Assembly (NCBI GenBank): GCA_021740175.1
Contig: JAIPAH010000021.1
Span: forward strand, 1-33,839
From: Bacteroidales bacterium
GTDB taxonomy: Bacteria; Bacteroidota; Bacteroidia; Bacteroidales; JAIPAH01
Length of the DNA: 33,839 nt
Direction of reading: 5' to 3'
Of the stretch, positions 9,480-18,631 are shown one piece after another. Under the pieces are notes generated by a model. That model searched no databases, had not been told where the DNA came from, and saw only the letters and a list, made by a program, of their open reading frames with translations. The stretch's first letter is position 1, and every line of letters starts with the position of its first letter. The position numbers were made by a program, and so were the translations under genes.

Positions 9480-9965
9480 ATGACAGTCGAAGAGTATAAC
9501 ACTTGCGTAGATGATTTTTCCGATGGCATCTATCGTTTCATTCTCAAAAATATCAGGGATGAGGATGAAGCGCAGGATATCGTTCAGGAGAGCTATATGC
9601 GGATGTGGGAGCGGGTGAATCACATTCAATACCAGAAAGCTCGCTCTTACCTTTTCACAACGGCCTATCATACCATGATTGACCGTTTGCGCAAAAACAA
9701 CCGCTTATCACCTATAGAAGAAGCTCCCGAACATGAAACCAGGCAACACAACAACTACTCCGACCTGTCGGAAGTCTTAAGCAAAGCCGTGGACACCCTT
9801 CCCGTCATTCAGAAGAACGTGGTGTTGTTGCGGGACTATGAGGGATACAGTTATAAAGAAATCGGAGAGATAACAGACCTGAATGAATCGCAGGTAAAAG
9901 TATATATTTACAGGGCAAGGAAAGCGTTGCGGAATTATATAGGAAGTGTGGATAAAGTATTGTGA
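9480..9965 (+). CDS. ECF-family RNA polymerase sigma factor
   Basis: A 161-residue sigma-70 protein with only regions 2 and 4. Region 2 spans ~residues 10-75 (DEDEAQDIVQESYMRMWERV, then a RSYLFTTAYHTMIDRLRK helix for -10 recognition). Region 4 spans ~100-155 (LPVIQKNVVLLRDYEGYSYK, then an EIGEITDLNESQVKVYIYRA helix-turn-helix). It directs polymerase to a specific regulon. A promoter of ECF form lies just upstream, and the same motif precedes the gene at 11252, so autoregulation is likely. The stop codon overlaps the GTG start of the next gene, showing translational coupling to a membrane protein that probably restrains it. The inducing signal is unknown. Confidence 0.93.
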   Translation: MTVEEYNTCVDDFSDGIYRFILKNIRDEDEAQDIVQESYMRMWERVNHIQYQKARSYLFTTAYHTMIDRLRKNNRLSPIEEAPEHETRQHNNYSDLSEVLSKAVDTLPVIQKNVVLLRDYEGYSYKEIGEITDLNESQVKVYIYRARKALRNYIGSVDKVL

Positions 9966-11062
9966 AGATGCGGATTACAAGAGCGAATTATGAAGTGTAT
10001 TTTGTCGATTATTTCGACGGTCGCCTCAGCCAGGAGGCGAAGGAGGAGCTTATGCGCTTTCTTGAAGCCCATCCTGACCTTAAAGAAGAGTTTTACAATT
10101 TTGATGAAAATGTTATTCTTCAGGCCGATTCCGACATAACGTTCCCTAAAAAGGACATCCTAAAAAAACAGGAGACCGCCAAGGCAAAACCGGACCCGGA
10201 AGACTATGAAACATGGTTTATTGCTTATGCCGAAGGGGATCTGAACAGGGAAGAGCAACAACAAGTAGAACGTTTTGTGGATGATAATCCCGCACTGAAA
10301 CAGGAATTCCTCATCTATCAAAAGCTATCACTAAAAGCGGATTCCCGAATCCGCTATCCCGATAAAAAGCGGCTAAAGAAAAAATCCCAGCGGAAAAGAA
10401 CGCTTCTTGCTCGTTATGCGGGATATGCAGCCGCTGCGGGAATCCTCCTTTTCGCAGGATTATTCTGGTTGATTCGACAGGAAGCGCCCGAAAGGCAGGA
10501 AAAAAATATTTCACAATTACCTCATTATGAAGTAGAAAAAATCTCCGGAAACCAAACACTTTACGAGCAGCCACCAAAATTAATCAGAAATAATGCCGAT
10601 AAGGCTATTACAGAACCCCTGTCCAGTAAGGATAGAAATCAAATAGAAAGGCTTACAAAAATGGAGCCCCTGACTGAAAAGAAAATAAATATAAACAACC
10701 GCTCTATAACAAATATATCTCCGCGCTATGAACAAACCAGCGAGTACTACTATCAAACGGTAATGAAAGACCTCGAATACTTAGAAGCTCTTAGTGAGTA
10801 TAAGGAGAAAACGCTCCCGGGCAAAATCTTTTACCGGATCAAAAACGCAATAGCTCCCCCGGAAGATTATTATGTTATCAGTGAGGGGTTCTCGCCGCTA
10901 AAGCTATTAGGCATAACATCGAAATCATTTGGAGAGGTGGCCACAAATACGCTTCCGGAAAATATTACTATCGAAAATAACAACTCAAATACAAAAAAAT
11001 ACGGTATAAAAACCGGAATTCTTGAAATTACCCATAAGCGAACGCTCGAAGAAGACCAATAA
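9962..11062 (+). CDS. Probable anti-sigma factor, single-pass membrane protein with duplicated N-terminal module
   Basis: The GTG start overlaps the sigma stop (GTGA); an ATG two codons on is the alternative. The 366-residue product has two related cytoplasmic modules, residues ~9-44 (NYEVYFVDYFDGRLSQEAKE...) and ~81-116 (DYETWFIAYAEGDLNREEQQ...). Both share the acidic-G-x-L-x-x-E pattern of anti-sigma helices. No H-x-x-x-C-x-x-C zinc site is present. A basic stretch and one transmembrane helix (~150-171) precede a ~190-residue outside region without a recognised domain. Position, coupling and topology argue for an anti-sigma protein that holds the ECF factor at the membrane. The family is inferred, not proven. 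The C-terminal part is low in cysteine and may sense an envelope signal. Confidence 0.72.
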   Translation: MKMRITRANYEVYFVDYFDGRLSQEAKEELMRFLEAHPDLKEEFYNFDENVILQADSDITFPKKDILKKQETAKAKPDPEDYETWFIAYAEGDLNREEQQQVERFVDDNPALKQEFLIYQKLSLKADSRIRYPDKKRLKKKSQRKRTLLARYAGYAAAAGILLFAGLFWLIRQEAPERQEKNISQLPHYEVEKISGNQTLYEQPPKLIRNNADKAITEPLSSKDRNQIERLTKMEPLTEKKININNRSITNISPRYEQTSEYYYQTVMKDLEYLEALSEYKEKTLPGKIFYRIKNAIAPPEDYYVISEGFSPLKLLGITSKSFGEVATNTLPENITIENNNSNTKKYGIKTGILEITHKRTLEEDQ

Positions 11063-11196
11063 GGTAACATTTAAGGCTCTATTCTAATAAATGGCTGATA
11101 AATTTAAAATTATGTTTTAGAAATCCTTAAATAAAAGCCAAAGTTCTAAATCCAAAGATCAAGATAGATTATTTTCGATGGTGAACTGCACGGGGG

Positions 11197-11226
11197 TTGT
11201 AACTTTTTTTCACCTCTACCGTCTTA
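11197..11226 (+). promoter_or_regulatory. ECF-type promoter of the GIN-domain gene
   Basis: TTGTAAC (11197-11203), a 16-base spacer and CGTCTTA (11220-11226) lie 25 bases before the ATG of the next gene. Spacing and both elements match the site upstream of the sigma factor, with one base different in the -10 element. Confidence 0.6.
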
Positions 11227-11251
11227 AGAAAAATTAAAAAGGAAAAATGCC

Positions 11252-12748
11252 ATGAAAACAAGTAAAAATTTAATAAAAGGGCTGATAACATTAATTTTTC
11301 TCTCAGGACTTTTTTCGATGACTTATGCTCAGCATGAAAAAGAAATGGTTGTAGAGCCTTTTACCAAGATAGAGGCCGAAGGTAAACTACAAATTTACCT
11401 ATTCCCTGCCGACACTCATAAGATAAGGATTGAGTCGGAAAAAGCCATAGCCGACCCTATTGAATACGAAGTAGATAATGGAACACTGGAAATAGAAAGT
11501 GAACAGGATATCAAAAACTCCTTTAAAAAAGGAGATGTTCAGGTTTATCTCTATTTCAAAGAACTTCGGGACATAGAAGCCGAAGGGATGGTGCGTATCG
11601 ATACAAAAAAAGAAGCTCTCACCACTTCTCATCTGAAACTCAATTTTCAGGGAGCTACAAAAGCAAAGCTGGCTATAGAAGTAGACAAGCTTACCTCCGA
11701 AATATCAGGAGCGGCAGAGGTGACCCTCACAGGGAAAGCGGCTCATCACGTCTTAGAGGCTTCCGGAGCGGCAAAAGTTAAAGCTTATGACCTCAGCACC
11801 CAAATCACCAACGCTGAAGTTAGCGGCGCATCAATGGCTTATGTGAATTCCTCTAAAAAGCTGGCAGGAAGCAGAAGCGGTGTAGCTCAGTTGCATTATG
11901 AAAAGCAAGCTGACACTGTTGACATTAATGAATCGGAATCTGTGGAAGGTATCATAGAAAAAGAAGTATCCCGGAATCATTACGAAGATTCGGTAAAAGT
12001 AAAGCTCGGGAAAATGGACTTTGAAGTGATTGACTCGGATACTACCGTCATCAGAATGGGCCGCTCCAAAATCAGCATCGACGACGAAGGCAATATCGAC
12101 ATCGGCAAAAAAGAAAAAGAGCAAACTTTCGATGGCCATTGGAGCGGTTTCTATCTCGGTATAAACGGCTACATGACGAGTAATGATAAGCTTACTCCTC
12201 CCGAAAATTACGATGAACTGGATCTCACTTATGAAAAATCCATTGATGTGCAATTAAACCTATTTGAACAGAATTTCAATTTAGTACGCGAAAAACTGGG
12301 TCTGGTCACTGGCTTAGGGCTACAATGGAATAATTACCGTTTTGATAACGATGTAAAATTAAATGGAAGTGCCGACACCCTGGCATTTGTAGAACCCGAT
12401 CCTGATAAGAACTATGAAAAAAGTAAATTAGTTGCCACTTATCTTACTGTCCCTTTGTTTTTAGAATACCAGACCAATAACGATAACGAGACAGACAGCT
12501 TTCACATTAACATCGGAGCGATAGGTGGGCTGCGAATCGGTGCCCATAGTAAAAACATTGTCAATGGAAACAAAACCAAGCAGCGCCAGGATTTCCATCT
12601 AAACCCTTTCAGGGCAGATGCCGCAGTGCGTATTGGCTGGGGAAAAATCAACCTTTACGGCTCCTATGGCTTAATAAATCTCTTAAAAGATAATAAAGGC
12701 CCTGAGCTCTATCCATTTAGTGTAGGCATACAGGTTCTGGGGTTGTAG
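11252..12748 (+). CDS. GIN-domain (DUF2807) protein with C-terminal outer-membrane beta-barrel
   Basis: The 498-residue protein has a signal peptide (residues 1-26, cut near TYAQ). Residues ~33-215 form a head-GIN/DUF2807 beta-helix with recurrent S-G-A-A turns (ISGAAEVTL, EASGAAKV, VSGASMAYV, RSGVAQL). A linker of charged residues (~216-295) follows. Residues ~296-498 resemble the PorT-like/OmpA-like barrel of Bacteroidota, with alternating aromatic strands ending in YPFSVGIQVLGL, a terminal aromatic/aliphatic strand. The family's function is unknown; surface adhesion or envelope-stress roles have been proposed. A shared ECF promoter links it to the upstream sigma/anti-sigma pair, so it is likely their target. 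A strong hairpin terminator follows. Confidence 0.8.
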   Translation: MKTSKNLIKGLITLIFLSGLFSMTYAQHEKEMVVEPFTKIEAEGKLQIYLFPADTHKIRIESEKAIADPIEYEVDNGTLEIESEQDIKNSFKKGDVQVYLYFKELRDIEAEGMVRIDTKKEALTTSHLKLNFQGATKAKLAIEVDKLTSEISGAAEVTLTGKAAHHVLEASGAAKVKAYDLSTQITNAEVSGASMAYVNSSKKLAGSRSGVAQLHYEKQADTVDINESESVEGIIEKEVSRNHYEDSVKVKLGKMDFEVIDSDTTVIRMGRSKISIDDEGNIDIGKKEKEQTFDGHWSGFYLGINGYMTSNDKLTPPENYDELDLTYEKSIDVQLNLFEQNFNLVREKLGLVTGLGLQWNNYRFDNDVKLNGSADTLAFVEPDPDKNYEKSKLVATYLTVPLFLEYQTNNDNETDSFHINIGAIGGLRIGAHSKNIVNGNKTKQRQDFHLNPFRADAAVRIGWGKINLYGSYGLINLLKDNKGPELYPFSVGIQVLGL

Positions 12749-12790
12749 CTTTAAAGAGCGAGCCCAATCTAAAAGTCTTATGATTCATAA

Positions 12791-12823
12791 AGGCCCCATC
12801 CACTGAAAGCAGTGATGGGGCCT
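12791..12823 (+). terminator. Terminator hairpin after the GIN-domain gene
   Basis: AGGCCCCATC (12791-12800) pairs with GATGGGGCCT (12814-12823), with an inner ACTG/CAGT extension next to one bulged base. The stem is strong. Only a short GTCTT follows, so it may work as a 3'-end stabiliser as well as a terminator. Confidence 0.6.
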
Positions 12824-12948
12824 GTCTTAAACTTTGACGTGCCAGCCACTGCAGCCATAGTCTACCGGAAAGTTTTTCTGCCACCTCTTAATTTTTTCTT
12901 ATCTTTATCCTTGCAAAAACAGGGCAGAAACAAATAAAGCAGAAATTT

Positions 12949-13698
12949 ATGTCAGGTCATAATAAATGGTCCAAGGTTAAGCACATTAAAGGAGCAGAAG
13001 ACGCAAAACGGTCAAAACTTTTTTCTAAACTTTCAAAAGAAATTTCCGTGGCGGCAAAGGAAGGCGGAACTGATCCGGAGGCGAATCCCAGGCTGCGGTC
13101 GGCAATCCAGAATGCCAAATCGGCTAGCATGCCCAAAGACAATATCGAACGGGCTATCCATAAATCCGATAAGGATTCAGAATCTATCCAGGAGATCACT
13201 TATGAGGGCTATGCGCCTCACGGCATTGCCATTTACCTGGAATGCATGACAGATAACCAGCAGAGAGCAGTCTCCAACATTAAAGCGATTTTTAATAAGC
13301 ATGGAGGAAGCCTTGGGAAGAATGGCTCCCTGAAGTTTTTATTCGATACCAAAGGAATCTTCAACATCAAAAAAGAAAAAATAGAGGATATTGAAGCATT
13401 TGAGCTGGAAATTATCGATGCCGGAGCAGAAGATGTTAATGTTGAAGATGATATCATTACTATCACAACGCCTATGGAAGATTACGGGCCGATGCAGAAA
13501 AAACTGGAAGAGATGGGCATTGAGCCCGAGAATTCGGGATTAGAACGTGTATCCAAAACCACCAAAAAACTTGATACCAAAGATGCTCTAAAAGTGATGA
13601 AAATCATCGACTTGTTTGAAGATGATGAAGATATCCAGAAGGTTTATCACAACCTGGAAATCGACGATGAGATGATAAAGGCGTACAATCAAAATTAG
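12949..13698 (+). CDS. yebC: YebC/PmpR family protein
   Basis: The 249-residue protein begins with the family signature MSGHNKWSKVKHIKGAEDAK and continues with the conserved AxKEGG-DPE-NPRLR and MPKDNIERAIHK motifs (residues ~35-70), then YEGY-P-G-A-hydrophobic and CMTDN at ~85-105. The family has been described as DNA-binding transcription regulators and more recently as helping ribosomes through proline-rich stretches. It is cytoplasmic with an acidic middle domain. The length is normal. It is monocistronic, with a clean intrinsic terminator after it. Confidence 0.95.
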   Translation: MSGHNKWSKVKHIKGAEDAKRSKLFSKLSKEISVAAKEGGTDPEANPRLRSAIQNAKSASMPKDNIERAIHKSDKDSESIQEITYEGYAPHGIAIYLECMTDNQQRAVSNIKAIFNKHGGSLGKNGSLKFLFDTKGIFNIKKEKIEDIEAFELEIIDAGAEDVNVEDDIITITTPMEDYGPMQKKLEEMGIEPENSGLERVSKTTKKLDTKDALKVMKIIDLFEDDEDIQKVYHNLEIDDEMIKAYNQN

Positions 13699-13751
13699 AT
13701 CCGAGAAATTTAAATGAGATTGTAACTAAAGAATAAGACCTGTGTTCCAGC

Positions 13752-13780
13752 AAAGAGAGGTAAATAAATGACCTCTCTTT
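13752..13780 (+). terminator. Intrinsic terminator of yebC
   Basis: AAAGAGAGGT (13752-13761) and ACCTCTCTTT (13771-13780) form a perfect 10-base stem with a 9-base loop. A T-rich tail (TTTCTTTTTC) follows directly. Confidence 0.9.
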
Positions 13781-13924
13781 TTTCTTTTTCCGGCTATTTT
13801 CCTAAAAATCAGCAATATGCGGCTTTATACTATTTGATAATCAAAATTTTTTTTACTATCCCCTGAAATATATAAACATATAGATGTTTTCATTGTTATC
13901 GCCCCGAACATAAAAAAGGAAATT

Positions 13925-15487
13925 ATGAAAAATATTTTAATTTTACTCACCGTACTAATCACGCATATTGTAGCTACAGGACAGCAGGAAAATGCTGCTG
14001 CCAAGGCCAGCCTTGACAATCATTTAAATCCTAATGATCAAATCATTGACTCCCAGGGAAACGAAAAGAATGCCCTGGCGGCGGAAGGTTTTATGGAGAA
14101 TCCATATGATAAAAGGGATTCAACGCTGACTTATACTTTCAGCACTGTGCTGGATTCGATGCCATCAAAGCGCTATAAATACCAACATTCGGGAAATGAA
14201 ACCACTGAAATTTATTATCAATATGATGAAAACGAACAAGAATGGCTCCCCACAACCAAACGAACTTACGTTTTCAACGAAAATGGTAAAACGGTGGAAG
14301 AGACTGAAATGCAATGGGAAGAAAGCCTTGAGGATTGGAGCCCTCTTAAAAAAGAAGTTGACGAATTCAATGACGCCGGTATAAAAACCCTCCATGAACA
14401 ATCTTTATGGGACGATGCAGAAGCCGAATGGTACGTTTCTGAAAAATTTGAGCAATCGTTTAATGCATCCAATCGGAAGACAGACAGTATTTATTATGAA
14501 TACTCTGAAGCAGAAGGCCTGCAACCAAAAACTAAAGGGAAATGGTATTACAATGATGACAACAAACTTGATTCAACAATAAAATATACACACGACGGCT
14601 CGCAGTATGTAAATGATTCAAAAGAGTTTTATTTATATAATGAGGATGGCTACAAAGAAAAAAAGACTCACTGGAATTGGACTGAATCATTATCCACCTG
14701 GCAGCTTTCTTACAAATGGGAGTTTTCCTACAACAATCAAAACAAGCTAACAAACAGGGAAAAATCAAGCTGGAATTTTGCAACTGGCTGGAGCCGTGTA
14801 AGAAAAAACAGTATCGGTTACAATAACGAAGGATATGAAAACGTAACTATCTCCTATGAATGGGATAGCAACAATGGTGAATATGTGCCGCAGAATAAAG
14901 TAGAATACACTTACCCAACAAATTTAGATACCAGCGCCGTTGCAAACATTATTGGGTATACGTATGACAGCAACGCAGAAACTTTTGTTTATAGCTACAA
15001 AAACGAAGTGGAATACACAGATTTTGGAGCATGGAGCCTTTTTTCGCAAATGTTCTGGGATGAAAACAATTCAGAATGGGTTCCCGATGTGAAATTTCAA
15101 TTCAGCTATAACAATAGTCATCAACTCACGATTAGCGAGCGTCATGAAAAAGATCCCAATAGTAATGACTGGAAGCTTTTAAGAAAGTCATTTTACTACT
15201 ATTCTGATCCGAGTGCAATACCTGCTCATGAAAGTAATGTAGCTTTCAGTGCTTTTCCTGTGCCGGCAGAAAATAATGTGACGTTCAATCTTGATGCGGA
15301 AGAAACAGGTGAAATGACGCTAAGCGTTTATAATACGAGGGGTCAGCTTGTTCATCGCGAGGAAGTTAGTAACTCAAGACAGGGCAACTCCCTTCATTGG
15401 GATGTTTCCGGAAATCCGCCGGGAATGTACACAGCGGTTCTCGAAACTTCCGAAGTTGCAATAACCCGCAAGATCATTGTGAAATAA
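13925..15487 (+). CDS. Type IX-secreted repeat protein with Por sorting tail
   Basis: The 520-residue protein has a signal peptide (MKNILILLTVLITHIVATGQ). Residues ~60-430 consist of about eight degenerate ~43-residue repeats rich in tyrosine, tryptophan and asparagine, with the pattern Y-x-Y-D-x-N-x-x-E-W-x-P-x-x-K-x-x-Y-x-Y-N. The C-terminal ~80 residues are a type IX sorting domain: FPVPAENNVTF, then LSVYNTRGQLVHREEV, a PPGMYTAVLETSE strand and the terminal KIIVK. The protein should cross the outer membrane through the T9SS and be attached or released. The ligand is unknown. It stands alone between the yebC terminator and a MITE-like repeat. The repeat class is common in Bacteroidota but lacks an assigned function. 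Confidence 0.85.
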   Translation: MKNILILLTVLITHIVATGQQENAAAKASLDNHLNPNDQIIDSQGNEKNALAAEGFMENPYDKRDSTLTYTFSTVLDSMPSKRYKYQHSGNETTEIYYQYDENEQEWLPTTKRTYVFNENGKTVEETEMQWEESLEDWSPLKKEVDEFNDAGIKTLHEQSLWDDAEAEWYVSEKFEQSFNASNRKTDSIYYEYSEAEGLQPKTKGKWYYNDDNKLDSTIKYTHDGSQYVNDSKEFYLYNEDGYKEKKTHWNWTESLSTWQLSYKWEFSYNNQNKLTNREKSSWNFATGWSRVRKNSIGYNNEGYENVTISYEWDSNNGEYVPQNKVEYTYPTNLDTSAVANIIGYTYDSNAETFVYSYKNEVEYTDFGAWSLFSQMFWDENNSEWVPDVKFQFSYNNSHQLTISERHEKDPNSNDWKLLRKSFYYYSDPSAIPAHESNVAFSAFPVPAENNVTFNLDAEETGEMTLSVYNTRGQLVHREEVSNSRQGNSLHWDVSGNPPGMYTAVLETSEVAITRKIIVK

Positions 15488-15508
15488 TCAGATTATACAA
15501 CTAAAGAA

Positions 15509-15657
15509 GCCGTCCAAAAAGGTAAATATTTACCGTTAAAGTAACTTGGTAAAGGCCAATTAAAAAAACGAAACTCAATGATATTCAGTAACTACCTTTC
15601 AGGGAATTGAAGGGTGAAAGTTGCTGAATATCATGTTATAAGGCTCTTTGGCCGGAC
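15509..15657. repeat. MITE-like dispersed repeat, copy 1
   Basis: A ~149-bp element starts GCCGTCCAAAAAG (15509-15521) and ends CTCTTTGGCCGGAC (15644-15657), an imperfect inverted match. It contains an internal dyad, GATATTCAG (15580-15588) against CTGAATATC (15624-15632). It is highly similar along its whole length to 27314-27461 (copy 2), with scattered substitutions. It holds no ORF and lies in the gap between converging genes. Confidence 0.75.
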
Positions 15658-15681
15658 CCTTCATTTCCTTCCCATAAATGC

Positions 15682-18435
15682 TCAATAAGCACTCATTCTG
15701 CCTGAATCTTTCACTAAATTATAAACCATTCCGTTAAACTCATCCTGCTGCATCATTTCTTCCAGCGACAGGTGTATGCGGTAGCGCCAATAGTGATTCG
15801 GATTGGAAGGCACATTAATACGCTCTTCACGAGCATCTTTTCGGCGAATATTTCCGTCAGCACCCATCAAATCCTGTAAGGGAATAACCGCCCACATGCC
15901 GGGGGAATAAAAGTGCTGATCCAAAATCTGCTTCACTATCCATGGCTCGCAGAAAAACGGGGAATTTCCGTCGTTCCCGAGAATACTGTTAAAAAAAACC
16001 TGTGCACGATCCGGGTCTTCTTCCCACCAGCCTCTTATAGTCGGCATATCGTGGGTGGAAGTGCTGGCTACCGATAGCCAGGGGTAATCATTGGGATGGT
16101 TAAAATCTTTTGTGGTATCCTTGGGCATTCGCTGGATTTCCAGGCTCAAAATCCCCAGGTTATCCATAACTTCCGGAACCACTGCCGGCACCATTCCCAA
16201 ATCCTCACCGCAAATCAACATATTGGTAGCCTTTTTAAGGGCCGGAAGTTTAATGTTGGCCTGCTGTTTCCAGAGTTCTTCATTGCGACTGTAGAAATAG
16301 TCCATGTACAGCTCATTGATAAGATGTTTTTGTTCATTATCAAGCTCCTGGAAAGAACGGGTATAATGCAGGGTGCTCCGGGGAAAATAGCTTTTCTTTG
16401 ATCCGTATGGATTTTCAATAAACACCACTTCAGCCACAAGGCTCATTAATCCTTCTTTTAACCGCTCTTTAGTCATTCTTTCGTGGACCGAGTCGGAAGG
16501 TTCGGCGCTGAAAATATCGGCGATCTTACGCTGCGTATTCACCTCTTGTTTCAGTTGAAAAAGTCCGGGAGCATATTCGTCCAGGTAATTTTGCTTAGCC
16601 ACATCCGTAAGATCACCAAAACGTTCATGAAGAAAATGTTCACGGATGTAAGGTTTGCAAAATCTTTCCTCATCCATCATTATGCCCCGCTGCTGAAGCT
16701 CTTCTGTATCATAAGCCAGGGAAGGATTGAAATAGCCCATCACTCCTTCCACCGATTCTATCGGGATTTCCCAAATGCGGAAAAAGCCCAGTATATGGTC
16801 TATTCGAAAGGCGTCGAAGTATTCAGCCATTTTCTGAAGACGATTACGCCACCATCTATACTTATCCCTGGCCATCTCTTGCCAATTATAGGTAGGAAAC
16901 CCCCAGTTTTGTCCATTCTCGGAGAAATCATCAGGAGGCGCGCCCGCTTGTTTATCCAGATTGTATAATTGGGGTTCTACCCAAGCATCCACGCTATTAC
17001 GATAAATACCTATCGGAATATCTCCTTTAAGAATAACGCCGTTTTGCCGGGCATATTCCGCTGCCTCGTAAAGCTGCTTATGGAGATGGTACTGAATAAA
17101 GTAGTGTATGGCAATATCATCATAATGTTCGCTTTTTTCGGAGGTAATTTCTTCAACAATAGTCTCGGAATAATTTCTATAAGGCCCCCATTTTTCAAAA
17201 TTGGGTGTATTGAAAAGGTCCCGCAGATAGCTGAAAGCTGCATAGGGTTTAAGCCAATATTTATTTTTTTCAAAAAAGTCATTAAAATCTCTGTCTTTTA
17301 AAAACTGTTCTTTCTGCTCATCGAAAAGCATTTTAAAATACCTCGACTTCAACTGCATCACCCCTTCATAATCCAGCTTGCTGTTTTTATTAAGGCTGAG
17401 GCCTCTTTCCTTCACGATATTATTGGCCGTCTCTGATTTTAAGCGACCCATTTTCTCGATATTAGCATAAATCGGATGAAGGGCATAAACCGATATAGCA
17501 GCATACGGATAGGAATCCGTCCATGTATGGGTAGCTACTGTATCATTAACCGGCAGGATTTGTATCATTTTCATGCCTACCTTCCTTGCCCAATCCACAA
17601 GCATTTTAATATCGGTAAACTCGCCCACACCATAGCCTTCTTTCCGGCGAAGAGAGAAAACAGGTATCGCTATACCGGCTCCTTTCCATGGCTCCATGGG
17701 GAAAAGGAACCGTTCATCACCTTGTATGAAGAGGGTATCGCTACCTGACTCTTTCACAGAGGGCAGATACCGGTCTTCTCCTGCTTCAAAAAACAAAAAA
17801 GTGTCATTATTTTCATCGTAGATAAAGTATTTATAATGCAGGGGAAAATCGGACTTTGACAACCTCACTTCCGCTTGCCATTGAGGATGGCCTTCGTTTG
17901 TCATCAATATGCCCTTGGCCGTATTCCATCCTCCCAAAGCATCGGCATTTCCGGTAAGGCCTACACGCTGACCACGCTCTATGCGGGCTACATGTATCTG
18001 AAAACGAATGAGGATATCATCATCACTATCTAAGGGGAAAGCAGTGGCAGTATCCTTCCAAATCTTTTCGGGTTTAAGGAGGGCTTTCGTAAAAGCAGAG
18101 GAGAACAATGTATTTTCCTGGTCATCGGTGGCTCTCCATGTATCGTGAATGACAGCATTTTTACAATTCTCGTTCACCACCTTAAGCTGGCGATCATCGC
18201 ACTCATAAATTCTTATGTTTTGGTTTTCATCCTCAACAAAATAGCGATACTGCAAAAGATTGAGAGCTTTTCGGGAAATATCCACGGAAAATTCCCAAAG
18301 GCCGTTTTCGGGAGATACGAGGTGCATATCGGGAGCGTGTTCTTCATTCATAGCGCCCATCTTGTCAATATTGCTTGTTATTCGTAGGCGCTGACCCCAA
18401 ACGGTGAAATACTTTATCCTGAATGTAATATGCAT
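15682..18435 (-). CDS. malQ: 4-alpha-glucanotransferase (GH77) with two N-terminal starch-binding domains
   Basis: The enzyme transfers alpha-1,4-glucan segments between maltodextrins or to glycogen-like acceptors. The 917-residue protein has two CBM20-type domains, ~1-105 (MHITFRIKYFTVWGQRLRIT) and ~140-245 (second copy with GLTGNADALGGW), then a GH77 catalytic domain from ~250. Visible motifs are GYGVGEFTDIKMLVDWA (~268-284) and SYPYAAISVYALHPIY (~308-323). The nucleophile is in FRIDHILGF (D546), the acid/base in GEDLG (E744) and the third carboxylate in STHDMPTIRGWW (D796). The double-CBM20 plan and the insert inside the GH77 barrel resemble plant DPE2 rather than the shorter E. coli MalQ. 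It is cytoplasmic, with no signal peptide. A -7-like element lies 33 bases upstream, and it stands alone. Confidence 0.92.
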   Translation of the reverse strand: MHITFRIKYFTVWGQRLRITSNIDKMGAMNEEHAPDMHLVSPENGLWEFSVDISRKALNLLQYRYFVEDENQNIRIYECDDRQLKVVNENCKNAVIHDTWRATDDQENTLFSSAFTKALLKPEKIWKDTATAFPLDSDDDILIRFQIHVARIERGQRVGLTGNADALGGWNTAKGILMTNEGHPQWQAEVRLSKSDFPLHYKYFIYDENNDTFLFFEAGEDRYLPSVKESGSDTLFIQGDERFLFPMEPWKGAGIAIPVFSLRRKEGYGVGEFTDIKMLVDWARKVGMKMIQILPVNDTVATHTWTDSYPYAAISVYALHPIYANIEKMGRLKSETANNIVKERGLSLNKNSKLDYEGVMQLKSRYFKMLFDEQKEQFLKDRDFNDFFEKNKYWLKPYAAFSYLRDLFNTPNFEKWGPYRNYSETIVEEITSEKSEHYDDIAIHYFIQYHLHKQLYEAAEYARQNGVILKGDIPIGIYRNSVDAWVEPQLYNLDKQAGAPPDDFSENGQNWGFPTYNWQEMARDKYRWWRNRLQKMAEYFDAFRIDHILGFFRIWEIPIESVEGVMGYFNPSLAYDTEELQQRGIMMDEERFCKPYIREHFLHERFGDLTDVAKQNYLDEYAPGLFQLKQEVNTQRKIADIFSAEPSDSVHERMTKERLKEGLMSLVAEVVFIENPYGSKKSYFPRSTLHYTRSFQELDNEQKHLINELYMDYFYSRNEELWKQQANIKLPALKKATNMLICGEDLGMVPAVVPEVMDNLGILSLEIQRMPKDTTKDFNHPNDYPWLSVASTSTHDMPTIRGWWEEDPDRAQVFFNSILGNDGNSPFFCEPWIVKQILDQHFYSPGMWAVIPLQDLMGADGNIRRKDAREERINVPSNPNHYWRYRIHLSLEEMMQQDEFNGMVYNLVKDSGRMSAY

Positions 18436-18467
18436 AAAACTTCTAACTATTTAGTATATTCCATTTG

Positions 18468-18475
18468 CAAATTTA
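18468..18475 (-). promoter_or_regulatory. Candidate -7 element of malQ
   Basis: On the minus strand TAAATTTG matches TAnnTTTG exactly and lies 32 bases before the malQ ATG. A TTG occurs 14 bases upstream of it, shorter than the usual spacing, so the -33 half is uncertain. Confidence 0.4.
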
Positions 18476-18631
18476 AGATCAAGATATGGCAATTCTTCAG
18501 GAAAAACAAAAGTTTCCGCTGACCGCTTAAGAAAATTTTTCGGCTTAACCAGTTCTCAAACTTTTGGCTTTAAGATAAGCTATACCCTGCCAATCATTTC
18601 CATCATAAAAACACAGACATCAACCCTCTTA

